Source: Akkermansiaceae bacterium
Lineage (GTDB): Bacteria; Verrucomicrobiota; Verrucomicrobiia; Verrucomicrobiales; DEV007
Length of the DNA stretch: 64,000 nt
Direction: 5' to 3'
Assembly (NCBI GenBank): GCA_024233005.1
Contig: JACKQE010000002.1
Span: 643,563-707,562 of the forward strand
This document shows, in pieces, positions 1-9,418 of this stretch; position 1 is the first letter of the stretch; each line of letters begins with the position of its first letter. Below the pieces are notes generated by a model. That model saw only the letters and a list, made by a program, of their open reading frames with translations, did not search any database and was not told the DNA's origin. The translations under genes were made by a program, and so were the position numbers.

Positions 1-1835
1 CCGTCCTCATCGTTCTCGATGACGCGCTTGTTGGGAAACATTCCCTCGGCGAGCCAGGCCACAAAAACGGCCTGCCATTCGAGGCCTTTGGCCTGATGGA
101 CGGTTGAGAGACAGACCGATTGTTCCTCGCGGACGGCTCCGCCCGCTCCTGCCGCATCCTGGCCGGCGAGCAGGGAGAGCTGGGAAAGAAACTCCCCGAT
201 GTCGGAAAAGCCGCGGGAGAAGCTGTGGAGATGCTCCAGGTCTTCCAGCCGGTTCACGGCATTGGGGAAAGACTTTTCGGCATACTCGCGGTAGACGCCC
301 TCGACGATGCTGGTCATCATTTCAGCAGGAGGCTTGGGCTCGCCAGCCTCGGTCATCAGTTCGTCCAGAGTGTAGGCCATCTGCTCCCAAGCTTCGCGGC
401 TTTTTGCCGGGACCGGGAGCGTGAGGAGGATTTCCGAGAAGCAGGGCACGACCGGGGCTCCGGCGGCATCGCTGAGCAACCACCGGTCCCAGATTTTGGT
501 CGCGGTTTTGGCCCCGATGCCGGGGAGGAGTTTCAGCATGCGGTGGAACGCCACCTCGTCACGCCGGTTCGCGGCAAACCGCATGAAGCTGGCGACATCC
601 TTGACATGGGCCTGCTCAAAAAACCTCAGCCCACTGGTCACGGTGAAGGGGATGCCTCGCCGGGTCAGCTCCATCTGGATTTCCATGGAGTGAAAGTGGG
701 CGCGGTAGAGGACGGCCATCGCGGACCATTCGAGGCCCTCCTCGTCGTGCAGTTCCTGCAGCCGCTGGGCGATGAAGGAGGCCTGCATGTTCACATCCTG
801 CAAGGGCACCAGGGCGGGGAGGGCGGCGGCTTCGGGGCGGGCCGGGGCCAGCTCCTTGCGGAACTGGTGTTCATTGCGCAAAATCGAGGCGTTGGCCAAC
901 TCCAGGATCTGCGGGACACTGCGGTAGTTGGTCTCAATCTTGTGAACGTGGGCCCCGGGGTAGCGTGTCGAGAAATCGAGGATGTTGCGGAAGTCCGCCC
1001 CCCGCCAGGAATAGATCGACTGGGCATCATCTCCGACCACCATGAGGTTTTTGTGATGGGCGGCAAATAGGTCGATCATTTCTCCCTGGATGGCATTGGT
1101 GTCCTGGTACTCGTCGACGAGGACAAACTCGAACCGGCGTTGGTAGGAGTCCGCGATGCCGGGATGGTCTTGCAGTAGCCGGACCGTTTTCACCAGCAGA
1201 TCGTCGAAGTCGAAGCAGTTGGTTTTTTGCTTTCGCCGTTCGTATTCCTCACCGATGCGGGCAATGGCCTCCTGGTGATGGGCGAGATAGGAATACCGTG
1301 TTTCCAGCGTGTCCTCAAGGGATGCCGTGGTGTTCTGCGAGAGGCTGAGCACGTCGGCCACCACTTCCGGCTTGGGAAAACGTCCTGCTTTGGGGTCGAT
1401 TCCGCAGTCCTGGTAGACCGAGAGCAGGAGGTCTTTTTGATCCTCCCGGTCCATGATGGTAAAATTGCGGGCCCAGCCAAGGATGTCCGCATGGGCCCGC
1501 AGGACCCGGTTGCCGACCGAGTGGAAAGTCCCCCCCCAGAGTTCCTGGGTGTCCACGCCGACGAGGCGCCGGACCCGGTCCAGCATTTCGTGGGCGGCTT
1601 TGTTGGTGAAAGTCAGGAGCAGGATGCGGGCGGGAGGAATGCCATTGTCGAGGAGGTAGGCGACTCGGTAGGTGAGGGTCCGGGTTTTGCCGCTCCCGGC
1701 ACCGGCGATGACCAGCGTGGGACCAGGGGGCGACGTGACCGCGGCATGCTGCTGGGTATTCAATTCCGCGGCATAGTTGATGCCGGAGTGCGGGCGCGCC
1801 GGGGTGGCGCTCTGGAGAGTGTAATTCCGAGCCAT
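1..1835 (-). CDS. UvrD/PcrA/Rep-family ATP-dependent DNA helicase, 3' end cut by window edge
   Basis: Superfamily 1A 3'-5' helicase that unwinds DNA in repair and replication restart. Translating the minus strand from the ATG at 1835 gives about 611 residues with no stop before the window edge, so the C-terminus is missing. Visible motifs in order: an N-terminal Q-motif-like stretch (ELNTQQHAAV), Walker A AGAGSGKT near residue 40, motif Ia LLTFTNKAA, motif II DEYQDTN near residue 240, motif III VGDDAQSIYSWRGA, motif IV NYRS, and near the edge STVHQAKGLEW (motif V). UvrD, PcrA and Rep cannot be separated without the C-terminus. The next minus-strand gene ends 86 bp upstream. Motifs are seen directly; the repair role is family knowledge. 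Confidence 0.93.
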   Translation of the reverse strand, partial: MARNYTLQSATPARPHSGINYAAELNTQQHAAVTSPPGPTLVIAGAGSGKTRTLTYRVAYLLDNGIPPARILLLTFTNKAAHEMLDRVRRLVGVDTQELWGGTFHSVGNRVLRAHADILGWARNFTIMDREDQKDLLLSVYQDCGIDPKAGRFPKPEVVADVLSLSQNTTASLEDTLETRYSYLAHHQEAIARIGEEYERRKQKTNCFDFDDLLVKTVRLLQDHPGIADSYQRRFEFVLVDEYQDTNAIQGEMIDLFAAHHKNLMVVGDDAQSIYSWRGADFRNILDFSTRYPGAHVHKIETNYRSVPQILELANASILRNEHQFRKELAPARPEAAALPALVPLQDVNMQASFIAQRLQELHDEEGLEWSAMAVLYRAHFHSMEIQMELTRRGIPFTVTSGLRFFEQAHVKDVASFMRFAANRRDEVAFHRMLKLLPGIGAKTATKIWDRWLLSDAAGAPVVPCFSEILLTLPVPAKSREAWEQMAYTLDELMTEAGEPKPPAEMMTSIVEGVYREYAEKSFPNAVNRLEDLEHLHSFSRGFSDIGEFLSQLSLLAGQDAAGAGGAVREEQSVCLSTVHQAKGLEWQAVFVAWLAEGMFPNKRVIENDED

Positions 1836-1921
1836 GAGTGAAACGTCCCCGTATTGGACCCCGGAACACGGCACAAATCAAACGGGAACGGGTGGGGGCC
1901 GCATTTCCCGGACTGTCCCGG

Positions 1922-3109
1922 TCACCACCCGGCCACGCTTCGCGGCAGAGCTCTCATCAGGTCCCATAGCAGTTCGTCTCCGGCGCGGGTCCAGCCCTCC
2001 TTGGGCGGATGGTAGGACGGTGCGACCACGCTGCCGTCCCTCACATAAGTGCCGTCCAGCAAAGTGTGCGAGCTTTTCACCCTCACGATCCATTCGGTCG
2101 TGTTGTCCTGGGGGGGCAGGATCTCCGCCGCCGTCTCCACCAGGCCGTCATTCGGACCGATCCAGGGGGTCTGCCGGGCCACCGTCCGGGAAATCAACCC
2201 GAATAGCCGGTGCTTGTGGGTGCTGCCATCCCTTCCCTCTGGAATGGCCACGTAATGCACGGCGGTGACCCGCGGCAGCACTTCCCCCAGCCGGGGCATG
2301 CCACAGGCCGACCAGGGATCCTGACCGAGGGCGGCCAGATCTTCACATCCCTGGCGGGTGCCTTTGGAAAGGGAGTTCAGATGGCTGCGGAAAGCCTTGG
2401 CCTGGGGGGTCTCCCGGTTGGCGCCCCAGTCGGCGATGACGGAACCTCGGAGCGCTCCCGCGCATTGCACCCAGAGCCTCACTTTCTCCCGCTCAGACCG
2501 GGGTAGTTTCCTTGCCTGACTGGCGAGCCAGGTCGACCAGTCGTGTCCCCCCTTGGAAAAGCCGACCAGCATGGCCCGGTCCACCTTCGGCAGTCCCTCC
2601 TCCAAGGCGCACTGAATGTCTTTGGCATCTTCCTCGGCGGTGCCCCAGTCGTGCAGGGGGATCAATTCCGCCCGCCATCCGTCGCGGCGCAACGATGCAA
2701 CGGTCTCCCGGATGATCTGGGCCGACCCGCCTCCTTTCTGGCGGTATCCGAGGACCAAATATATGCCGGTCCGGGCGCGCAAGTTCCTTGGCAGGGTGGC
2801 GAGAGAATCAGCCGGGACTTCCGAATCGGGGAGTTTCTTCACTTCGGCAAGCCGCTTTTCCAAATAGCCCTGACCATCGTCGCGGGCCTCCAAGGCCTCC
2901 ACCAGGCGGTCGCGGGCCTCCGCCATGCCCAGCGACATTCTCCATTCGCGCGCCACGTGGAGCAGATCGGTCCGGGGCCCCGCCACCACCGGGGCCGCAG
3001 GTCGTGTCGTGTGGCATGCGGAAAGCCCGAGTATCAGTGGCAACCAAATGCTGCTGAAGCTCCTGCGATGCGAGGCGCGATCAACGCATTCCTCTCCGGA
3101 ACGGTTCAT
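1922..3109 (-). CDS. Putative lipoprotein with alpha/beta-hydrolase-like fold
   Basis: About 395 residues. The N-terminus has a positive region (SHRRSF), a hydrophobic stretch and a lipobox ending LSAC at Cys32, predicting a lipid-anchored envelope protein. The centre contains AMLVGFSKGGHD, which fits the G-x-S-x-G nucleophile elbow of alpha/beta hydrolases. A later GxNDGLVE segment and a final H in a VKSSHTLLDG context could supply the acidic residue and the histidine. ATG 3109 was chosen; a GTG nine bases upstream (3118) is in frame. It lies downstream of no obvious operon partner, is followed by the helicase on the same strand, and is divergent from aconitase. The substrate is unknown. Hydrolase function is inferred from the elbow only. 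Confidence 0.7.
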   Translation of the reverse strand: MNRSGEECVDRASHRRSFSSIWLPLILGLSACHTTRPAAPVVAGPRTDLLHVAREWRMSLGMAEARDRLVEALEARDDGQGYLEKRLAEVKKLPDSEVPADSLATLPRNLRARTGIYLVLGYRQKGGGSAQIIRETVASLRRDGWRAELIPLHDWGTAEEDAKDIQCALEEGLPKVDRAMLVGFSKGGHDWSTWLASQARKLPRSEREKVRLWVQCAGALRGSVIADWGANRETPQAKAFRSHLNSLSKGTRQGCEDLAALGQDPWSACGMPRLGEVLPRVTAVHYVAIPEGRDGSTHKHRLFGLISRTVARQTPWIGPNDGLVETAAEILPPQDNTTEWIVRVKSSHTLLDGTYVRDGSVVAPSYHPPKEGWTRAGDELLWDLMRALPRSVAGW

Positions 3110-3332
3110 GCGGCACACTGTGCCAGAATTGTTTCATTTGTCATCCCGCATTCTTCCGGGGATCGTCTCCATCCTGTCACCCCGGCCCCTGGCGGTCCGT
3201 TCTACCGGGGGGGCGGAATTCGGCAAACTCCTCCCTTGCTCCCTCGGGCATTGGGCGTAAAATTTGCGTCCCCTTGAGGGGCCGGTATTTTTCAAAAGGT
3301 GCCGTCCCCATATCTATTCACCGCACGACCAG
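3110..3332. promoter_or_regulatory. Divergent intergenic region with candidate acnA promoter
   Basis: This 223-bp spacer separates the minus-strand lipoprotein gene from aconitase. A possible sigma70-type promoter for acnA is TTGCGT (3264-3269), a 16-bp spacer and TATTTT (3286-3291). The spacer contains a small CCCC/GGGG inverted repeat. No Shine-Dalgarno sequence is evident before the ATG at 3333. The call is by eye only. Confidence 0.35.
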
Positions 3333-6116
3333 ATGACCTTGAACACACTTCGCACCTTTCAGACCGGCGCCCAGACCGGGGGCAAGTTCCATTCACTCCC
3401 CGCTCTCAAAGAGACTGGGTTGGCGCCGAATCTGGATCGCCTGCCCATCTCCATCCGGATCGTGCTGGAATCTCTGATCCGGAATTGCGATGGCGTCAAA
3501 GTGACCGAGCAGGACGTGCGGAATCTCGCCGGTTACCACGCCAAGTCTCCGGGAGACTATGAAATTCCGTTTACCGTCGCCCGCATTGTTCTCCAGGATT
3601 TCACCGGCGTGCCCTTGTTGGTGGATCTGGCGGCCATGCGGTCCAAGGTGAAAGAACTGGGAGCTGATCCGAAAATGGTGGAGCCGCTCGTTCCGGTGGA
3701 TTTGGTGGTGGACCACAGTGTTCAGGTCGACTTCGCCGGGACCCAGATGGCCCTGGACCAGAATCTTGCTCTGGAATTCCAACGCAACCAGGAGCGCTAT
3801 CAATTTCTCAAGTGGGGTGAGCAGGCCTTCAACACGTTCAAGGTCGTGCCTCCCGGCATCGGCATCGTGCATCAGGTCAATCTGGAATATCTGGCCAAAG
3901 GAGTTCTCGAAAAGGACGGTGTCTATTATCCCGACACTCTTGTCGGGACCGATTCCCACACCACCATGATCAACGGGCTCGGCGTTGTTGGTTGGGGGGT
4001 CGGCGGCATCGAGGCGGAAGCGGGCATGCTGGGCCAGCCGGTGACGTTCCTCGTGCCGGAAGTCGTGGGGGTTTACCTCAGCGGATCGCTCAAAGAGGGC
4101 GTTACCGCCACCGATCTGGTGCTTCACGTGACCCAGATGCTGCGCAAGCTCGGGGTGGTCGGCAAGTTCGTGGAATTTTACGGTCCCGGTGCGGTCAGTC
4201 TGCCGGTGACTGACCGGGCCACGATTGCGAACATGGCTCCCGAATACGGCGCCACGATGGGCTTTTTCGGGGTCGACGAGGAGACCATCGCCTACCTGCG
4301 CGGCACCGGCCGCAGTGAGGAACTGTGTGACACCGTCAAAAACTACTTCCAGGCCCAGGGACTCTGGGGTATCCCCACGGAAAAAGGCGTGCTCGATTTC
4401 ACCGCCGAGGTGGAGCTCGATCTCGGCGATGTCGTGCCCTGTGTGTCCGGTCCGAAACGCCCGCAGGACCGCATTGAAGTGCCTGCTTTGAAATCCAAGT
4501 TCAACGAACTGCTCGCCGCCGATGTGAAGGCCGGCGGTTTCGGCAAGGCATCGACTTCGCAAGTCGTCGAGCACATTGGAGCGGAGTCCGGAAGCGCCGT
4601 TTCGGCGGTTGGCGCCACGACCGGCGTCGATGTCCTTTCCGACAAAACCTCCTATGAAGTCACGGTCGATTCCAAAGCCGGCATCAAGGACACCATCACC
4701 GATGGCAGTGTGCTCATCGCCGCCATCACCAGCTGCACGAACACTTCGAATCCGAGTGTGATGCTTGCGGCCGGTCTCCTCGCGAAGAAAGCCAATGCGA
4801 AGGGGCTCAAGGTGAAGCCTGCCGTGAAGACGAGCCTCGGGCCAGGCAGCCGGGTGGTGACCGATTATCTCACCAAGACCGGCCTCCAGAGCGAACTTGA
4901 CCAGCTGGGATTCCAGACGGTCGGGTATGGGTGCACCACCTGTATCGGCAACTCCGGTCCCCTCGATGCCGGGATTGAGGACGTGGTCAAAGGCAACGAC
5001 ATCGTTGCGGCCAGTGTGCTCTCCGGGAACCGCAATTTCGAAGCCCGCGTGCATCAGAGCATCAAGGCAAATTTCCTCATGAGCCCGCCGCTGGTCGTCG
5101 CCTACGCCATCGCCGGCACGGTCGATATCGACTTGAGCAAGGACGAACTGGTTGCCGGCAGTGGTGTTTACCTCAAGGACATCTGGCCCACCTTGCAGGA
5201 GGTCCGTGACGCCATGGCTTCCGCGCTGTCGCCCGATGTCTTCCGCAAGCTCTACACTGACTTCGCCTCACAGAATCCGAAGTGGAACGAGATCCAAGGA
5301 AGCATCGGCGAGGTCTTTGGCTGGGACGGCAAGTCCACCTACATCCAGCATCCGCCCTTTTTTGCCGACTTCAGCATGACTCCCGGCGACATCACCGAGA
5401 TCCGCGGAGCCCGGCCGCTCGGCATTTTCGGCGACAGCGTCACCACCGACCACATCAGCCCGGCCGGCAACATCAAGAAAAACAGTCCCGCCGGACGATT
5501 CCTCACCGAAAACGGCGTTGCGCAATCCGATTTCAACAGCTACGGCAGCCGTCGCGGCAACGACCGGGTGATGACCCGAGGCACCTTCGCCAACGTCCGC
5601 ATCAAGAACCTGATGCTCGGGGGCAAGGAAGGCGGCAACACCCTGCTCCAGCCTTCAGGTGAGGAAACCAGCATTTACGACGCGGCCGAGGCCTACCAAG
5701 CGGCCGGTATTCCAAGCATCGTCATCGGAGGTGAAGACTACGGCATGGGTTCCAGCCGCGACTGGGCCGCCAAGGGTACCCGTCTCCTCGGGGTGAAGGC
5801 CGTTGTCACCAAGTCCTTCGAGCGGATCCATCGTTCCAATCTCGTGGGCATGGGCGTGCTGCCCTGCAACTTCAAGAACAAGGCCGATTACGACCAGGTC
5901 AAGGATCTGGGTGATGCCACTTTTGACATCCTTGGCATCGGCAACGATTTCAAACCCATGGGTGAAGCCACACTCCGCGTGACCACGGTCGCCGGTGAAA
6001 CATTCGAGGTGCCTCTGATCGTTCGCATCGACACTCCGGTGGAGATTGATTACTACCGCGCCGGCGGCATCCTGCCCTACGTGCTGGCCCAAATCCTGAC
6101 TGCGAACGCCAGTTGA
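3333..6116 (+). CDS. acnA: Aconitate hydratase A
   Basis: Interconverts citrate and isocitrate in the TCA cycle using a [4Fe-4S] cluster, in the cytoplasm. It has 927 residues, close to the roughly 890-residue norm of the AcnA/IRP1 type. The three cluster cysteines appear as SCTNTSNP (Cys468) and GYGCTTCIGNSG (Cys534 and Cys537). Their spacing of 66 and 3 residues matches the IRP1 family. Earlier motifs include TLVGTDSHTTMINGLGVVGWGVGGIEAE. The C-terminal swivel domain shows GEDYGMGSSRDWAAKG and SFERIHRSNLVGMGVLP. The start is set at MTLNTLRTFQTG because the 23 upstream in-frame residues overlap a candidate promoter and do not resemble the family. A small membrane protein follows after 25 bp. 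Confidence 0.97.
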   Translation: MTLNTLRTFQTGAQTGGKFHSLPALKETGLAPNLDRLPISIRIVLESLIRNCDGVKVTEQDVRNLAGYHAKSPGDYEIPFTVARIVLQDFTGVPLLVDLAAMRSKVKELGADPKMVEPLVPVDLVVDHSVQVDFAGTQMALDQNLALEFQRNQERYQFLKWGEQAFNTFKVVPPGIGIVHQVNLEYLAKGVLEKDGVYYPDTLVGTDSHTTMINGLGVVGWGVGGIEAEAGMLGQPVTFLVPEVVGVYLSGSLKEGVTATDLVLHVTQMLRKLGVVGKFVEFYGPGAVSLPVTDRATIANMAPEYGATMGFFGVDEETIAYLRGTGRSEELCDTVKNYFQAQGLWGIPTEKGVLDFTAEVELDLGDVVPCVSGPKRPQDRIEVPALKSKFNELLAADVKAGGFGKASTSQVVEHIGAESGSAVSAVGATTGVDVLSDKTSYEVTVDSKAGIKDTITDGSVLIAAITSCTNTSNPSVMLAAGLLAKKANAKGLKVKPAVKTSLGPGSRVVTDYLTKTGLQSELDQLGFQTVGYGCTTCIGNSGPLDAGIEDVVKGNDIVAASVLSGNRNFEARVHQSIKANFLMSPPLVVAYAIAGTVDIDLSKDELVAGSGVYLKDIWPTLQEVRDAMASALSPDVFRKLYTDFASQNPKWNEIQGSIGEVFGWDGKSTYIQHPPFFADFSMTPGDITEIRGARPLGIFGDSVTTDHISPAGNIKKNSPAGRFLTENGVAQSDFNSYGSRRGNDRVMTRGTFANVRIKNLMLGGKEGGNTLLQPSGEETSIYDAAEAYQAAGIPSIVIGGEDYGMGSSRDWAAKGTRLLGVKAVVTKSFERIHRSNLVGMGVLPCNFKNKADYDQVKDLGDATFDILGIGNDFKPMGEATLRVTTVAGETFEVPLIVRIDTPVEIDYYRAGGILPYVLAQILTANAS

Positions 6117-6141
6117 TCCAGCCGGTGAAGGGGGACAATCC

Positions 6142-6423
6142 ATGAACGATGCCTTTGTCCGGGGTTTCAATCTCGGCGAGGCTGTTTTGTGGGGGGTGCT
6201 CGCCCTGCTGACATTATTTTGGCGGGCCCCGGACCGTTTCGCCGGAACGCATTGGAGGCGTTTTTTGCCGGTGGGGTTCCTCATCTTCGGAGTGACCGAT
6301 CTCATCGAGAGGGAAACCGGGGCCTGGTGGAGGCCCTGGTGGCTCCTGATGCTGAAAACCGCCTGTGTGGCGTTTTTCTTTTTCACCTGGCGTCGCTGGA
6401 GGATCGGATCGGGAACTCGCTGA
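6142..6423 (+). CDS. Small hydrophobic membrane protein, unknown function
   Basis: A 93-residue protein with roughly three hydrophobic stretches: EAVLWGVLALLTLFW near residue 13, FLPVGFLIFGVTDLI near residue 41 and WLLMLKTACVAFFFFTW near residue 67. A Trp/Arg-rich C-terminus follows. It begins 25 bp after acnA and may be cotranscribed with it. No recognisable catalytic motif was found. A role linked to aconitase is not implied by the sequence. Confidence 0.65.
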   Translation: MNDAFVRGFNLGEAVLWGVLALLTLFWRAPDRFAGTHWRRFLPVGFLIFGVTDLIERETGAWWRPWWLLMLKTACVAFFFFTWRRWRIGSGTR

Positions 6424-6474
6424 GCGGAAGAACTTCCGCGATCAGGCGACTTCCCGGGAGGAAGGGAATGCGGC

Positions 6475-7731
6475 ATGCTCCGGGACATGAACCGCCAATT
6501 CTTCCTCCTTTGCGTCTGGGCTGCCCGCCTCCTCGTGACCACCGCCACTGCCACTGCCCAGGATGCGGCCGCACCTCCTGTCGGTCCCCCTCCGGTGAGG
6601 ATCGATGCGTCGGCTTACCCCACGCTCCAAGCGGCCCTCGATGCCCTGCCGGTCACCGGCGGCCTCGTCACCATTCCCCCCGGCAATTACGAAATCACCT
6701 CGCCTCTGATTGTCAAAACTCCCGAGACCCGCATCGAAGGTTCCGGCGCTGCCACCCATGTCCTGAACAAAAACGAGGCGGGGGAGCCGGCATTCCTGCT
6801 CCGCCCCGCCGAAGCCGCGGACCCCAAGGCACGCGTCTGGCGGATCCAGATTGGCAATCTCCGCATCAGTGGCAATCCCAAAAGCGGCGATGGTCTGCGG
6901 GCGGACCGGGTTCAGGAAATTTTTCTCCACGGGCTCTCGATCGACCACAACGGCGGACATGGCATCCATCTCGATGACTGCTACGAGGATCCCCGGATCA
7001 GCGACAACATCATCACCTACAATGCCGGGAGCGGTGTCGAGATCCGTGGTTGTCACGACATTGTGGTTAACGCCAACCACTTTGAGGAGAATCTCGATGC
7101 CCTGCGGTGCCTCGATTCGTTCAATCTCTGCATGAACGGCAACAACATCGACGACCATCTGCGGAACGGCATCGTGATCGAAAATACCTACGGTTCGGTC
7201 GTTTCCGGCAACATGATCGAAGAGTGCAACGGCACCGCCATCATCCTCGACCGCGACGCATACGGAATTACGCTCAGTGCCAATGTGATTGCCCACCACC
7301 TCGAAGGTGGCATCGACCTCCGAGATGCCTGGGGCTGTGCGGTCTCAGGGAACACCTTCACCATCGCCCACAAATTCTCCGTCCGGGTGGGGAAGGATGC
7401 CGGGAGGGACAGCATTTCAGCCAATGCCTTCTGCAACACTCATATCGGGGAGGGGAAAGATAAGCGTCCGGCGGAGGCCAAGGAACTCATGGGGATCGAC
7501 GAAGGCACCGGAATCCTGTTGGAAGGCGCCCGCGACGTGCTGGTTTCGGGTAACACCTTCACCGGATTGTCCACTGCCGCAGTAAAAGCCGACACCGCCT
7601 GTGAGAGGCTGCTGATCCATGGCAACCTCGCCACCGATTGCGCCCGCAAGCTCCCGGCAGGCACTCCTTGGTTCGATGTTGGGAGGGCCAAGAATTCGGT
7701 GGAACAGGGGAATTTGGGGGAACCGAAATAG
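6475..7731 (+). CDS. Secreted right-handed parallel beta-helix repeat protein
   Basis: 418 residues from ATG 6475; ATG 6487 (MNRQFF) is an alternative that leaves a tighter signal peptide. The N-terminus ends in an Ala-rich cleavage-like region (ATATAQDAAA). The mature part starts with a pectate-lyase-like segment (DASAYPTLQAALDALP...GGLVTIPPGNYEI). Repeated short units of the type SGNxIxxNxGxGI follow, for example ISDNIITYNAGSGVEIRG and SGNMIEECNGTAI, which form the coils of a NosD/PbH1-type beta-helix. Such proteins usually bind or cleave polysaccharides outside the cell. A specific enzymatic activity cannot be read here. GGGAGG at 6456-6461 lies 13 bp before the first ATG. Confidence 0.8.
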   Translation: MLRDMNRQFFLLCVWAARLLVTTATATAQDAAAPPVGPPPVRIDASAYPTLQAALDALPVTGGLVTIPPGNYEITSPLIVKTPETRIEGSGAATHVLNKNEAGEPAFLLRPAEAADPKARVWRIQIGNLRISGNPKSGDGLRADRVQEIFLHGLSIDHNGGHGIHLDDCYEDPRISDNIITYNAGSGVEIRGCHDIVVNANHFEENLDALRCLDSFNLCMNGNNIDDHLRNGIVIENTYGSVVSGNMIEECNGTAIILDRDAYGITLSANVIAHHLEGGIDLRDAWGCAVSGNTFTIAHKFSVRVGKDAGRDSISANAFCNTHIGEGKDKRPAEAKELMGIDEGTGILLEGARDVLVSGNTFTGLSTAAVKADTACERLLIHGNLATDCARKLPAGTPWFDVGRAKNSVEQGNLGEPK

Positions 7732-7891
7732 CGGGTGGAGGAACCCTCGGTCCCTGAGGGAATCTACGCGACCTCGTCGTGATCCTGAGCCAAAGAAGGA
7801 CGGCTCCGGCCGCTTGGAACCGATCCAAGCGGGATCTTTGTAGACACAAAAAGATTGTGCAGACAGCGTCTCCGGGTGTATCAGAGGCGGC

Positions 7892-8437
7892 ATGTTTGGT
7901 TCAGATAAAGCGGCTCCATTCAGAGGCTGGCTTTCCTCGGCACTCCCCCGGTTGGCGGCCTGGCGCGGTCAGTTGATCCAACGGTGGCGGCATTTCCGCT
8001 ACCGCGATCTGCACAGGGAGGTGGTGCTGCCCAAGCCGGGAGCGCTCGGAGATGGAGAGTGGCGGTCCTGCATTGGCAGGGTGGGGGAGCGGCTCGCGGC
8101 ACGCTATCTTCGTCGGGAGGGGATGAAAATCCTCTACCGGAATTTCCGGGCTCCGGGCGGGGGAGAAGTCGACCTGGTGTGTCGGGAAAACATGGTGCTG
8201 GTTTTTGTCGAGGTCAAAACGCGCACCTCCCAGGCGTATGGTCGTCCAGCCGAGGCGGTTTCCAGAGATAAGCAACGCCTTATCATCCGCGGGGCCATCG
8301 AGTGGTTGCGGCTGCTCGGTTTCCCAGAGATCGCCTTCCGCTTTGATATTGTGGAGGTGACTTTAGTCAGAGGCAAGGCACCCAACCTCAACCTGATCCA
8401 AGGGGCTTTCCGGATGCCGGGAGATTATCGATATTGA
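7892..8437 (+). CDS. YraN/UPF0102 family endonuclease-like protein
   Basis: 181 residues. The C-terminal 120 residues match the YraN (UPF0102) pattern: GRVGERLAARYLRREG, ILYRNFRAPGGGEVDLV, VLVFVEVKTRTS and an RLIIRGAIEWL helix. The E-V-D / E-V-K arrangement is the PD-(D/E)xK nuclease-like core of this family. The first 60 residues are an extra basic N-terminal region (RGQLIQRWRHFRYRDLHRE) longer than usual, so a later start is possible. The family has been linked to Holliday-junction or DNA-uptake related processing, but its role is poorly defined. The stop codon lies inside a 24-bp palindrome. Confidence 0.85.
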   Translation: MFGSDKAAPFRGWLSSALPRLAAWRGQLIQRWRHFRYRDLHREVVLPKPGALGDGEWRSCIGRVGERLAARYLRREGMKILYRNFRAPGGGEVDLVCRENMVLVFVEVKTRTSQAYGRPAEAVSRDKQRLIIRGAIEWLRLLGFPEIAFRFDIVEVTLVRGKAPNLNLIQGAFRMPGDYRY

Positions 8438-8451
8438 GGCCTCAATATCGA
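8428..8451. terminator. 24-bp perfect palindrome between convergent genes
   Basis: Two 12-base arms, TCGATATTGAGG and CCTCAATATCGA, form a perfect palindrome that overlaps the yraN-like stop codon. As RNA it would give a hairpin on either strand. There is no U-tract on either side. It sits between the convergent genes ending at 8437 (+) and 8513 (-). A second imperfect hairpin (GGCCCTG...CAGGGGCC) lies at about 8470-8492. A bidirectional terminator is the likeliest role. A protein-binding palindrome is the alternative. Confidence 0.5.
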
Positions 8452-8512
8452 GCTCCCGCGACTTGGTGCGGCCCTGTCACCACCAGGGGCCTTCCACCTT
8501 GGAGGGTTTCCG

Positions 8513-9295
8513 TCACACAGGAGCGAAGATCAGCGGATAAGCCAGGGCGAGAAAGCCGATGTCGACCATGGCATGGCTCAGCCAAGATCCCCAGACGGTG
8601 CCATAGCGCGCGTAGAGCAGCGACCAGACCAGTCCGCCGCACCCGACACAAAGACTGAGCAGAAAAGCGAAACCACTCGAAAAGAATTGGTCCAGAACCA
8701 CGAAATGGTGCAGCGAGAAGGCGACGGCGGCGCCGAGGTGGGCCAAAGCCGGGCGTGTCACGTGGCGGAGATTGCCGTAGACAAACCAGCGCCAGAAAAA
8801 CTCTTCCAAGGCTGAATTGACGAGGCTCAGGAACACTCCGAAGGCAAGGTAATGCTCCAGCACTCCCATGTCCGCGATCCGCTGCCGGATCATGGGAACC
8901 CCGTCCGCGATCCGGCCACCGAAATAGGCGCTGTGGTTCAGCAGGAACCACATCAGTCCCACCGCAAGCGCGCCAAAAGCCGTTCCTGTCACCAGAGAAG
9001 AGAGGAGGTTCCCTCTGGCCGGGCATTCCCGGGTCAGGCGCTGCCCCAGTATCCAGCGGGTTGCCAGAAAGGGCCAGAAAAAGAGGAGCACCTTGTCCAC
9101 TCCATAGATCGCCCGCCCAAGCACCGTCCCCGGGAACATCACGAAATACACCAACGCGCCGATCAGAGGCAGGAGGATGGCGGGCCATAAGGCGAGCCAG
9201 AGCTTTTTGCGATCGGGTCCGGATGCGGGGAGAGCGAGCATGGGAGGAAGGGAAAAGAGGAGGATGCCCTGAGTGATCTCCAAGACGTTGGGCAA
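8513..9295 (-). CDS. CPBP family intramembrane metalloprotease
   Basis: 260 residues, strongly hydrophobic, with about seven membrane segments. The three CPBP/Abi motifs are visible in order: EEFFWRW near residue 166 (EExxxR), FSLHHF near residue 194 (FxxxH), and SWLSHAMVD near residue 240 (HxxxD/N-type third motif). These supply the glutamates and histidines of the active site within the membrane. Known members include Rce1-type CAAX proteases and bacteriocin self-immunity proteins; the substrate here is unknown. The start is a TTG, because the first membrane segment begins before the first in-frame ATG. Convergent with the YraN-like gene. Confidence 0.85.
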   Translation of the reverse strand: MPNVLEITQGILLFSLPPMLALPASGPDRKKLWLALWPAILLPLIGALVYFVMFPGTVLGRAIYGVDKVLLFFWPFLATRWILGQRLTRECPARGNLLSSLVTGTAFGALAVGLMWFLLNHSAYFGGRIADGVPMIRQRIADMGVLEHYLAFGVFLSLVNSALEEFFWRWFVYGNLRHVTRPALAHLGAAVAFSLHHFVVLDQFFSSGFAFLLSLCVGCGGLVWSLLYARYGTVWGSWLSHAMVDIGFLALAYPLIFAPV

Positions 9296-9418
9296 TCCTG
9301 CAGGATTTGTCCAGTGATCTTGCCAAAAGGCGTTTTCAGAATGACGGGGTCGGGGGAAATCTCTCGCTCATCTGGAATTCTCTGCTACGGTGATTTTTCT
9401 ATCGATTGGGATGAAGCC

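Noticed and set aside
3393..5054. Long minus-strand open frame opposite aconitase
   Set aside because: It is antisense to a clear acnA with conserved Fe-S cysteines; its composition is typical of the complement of a high-GC gene.
7732..7891. Possible small gene between the beta-helix gene and the YraN-like gene
   Set aside because: The 160-bp spacer has no frame with a start and conserved features; treated as intergenic.
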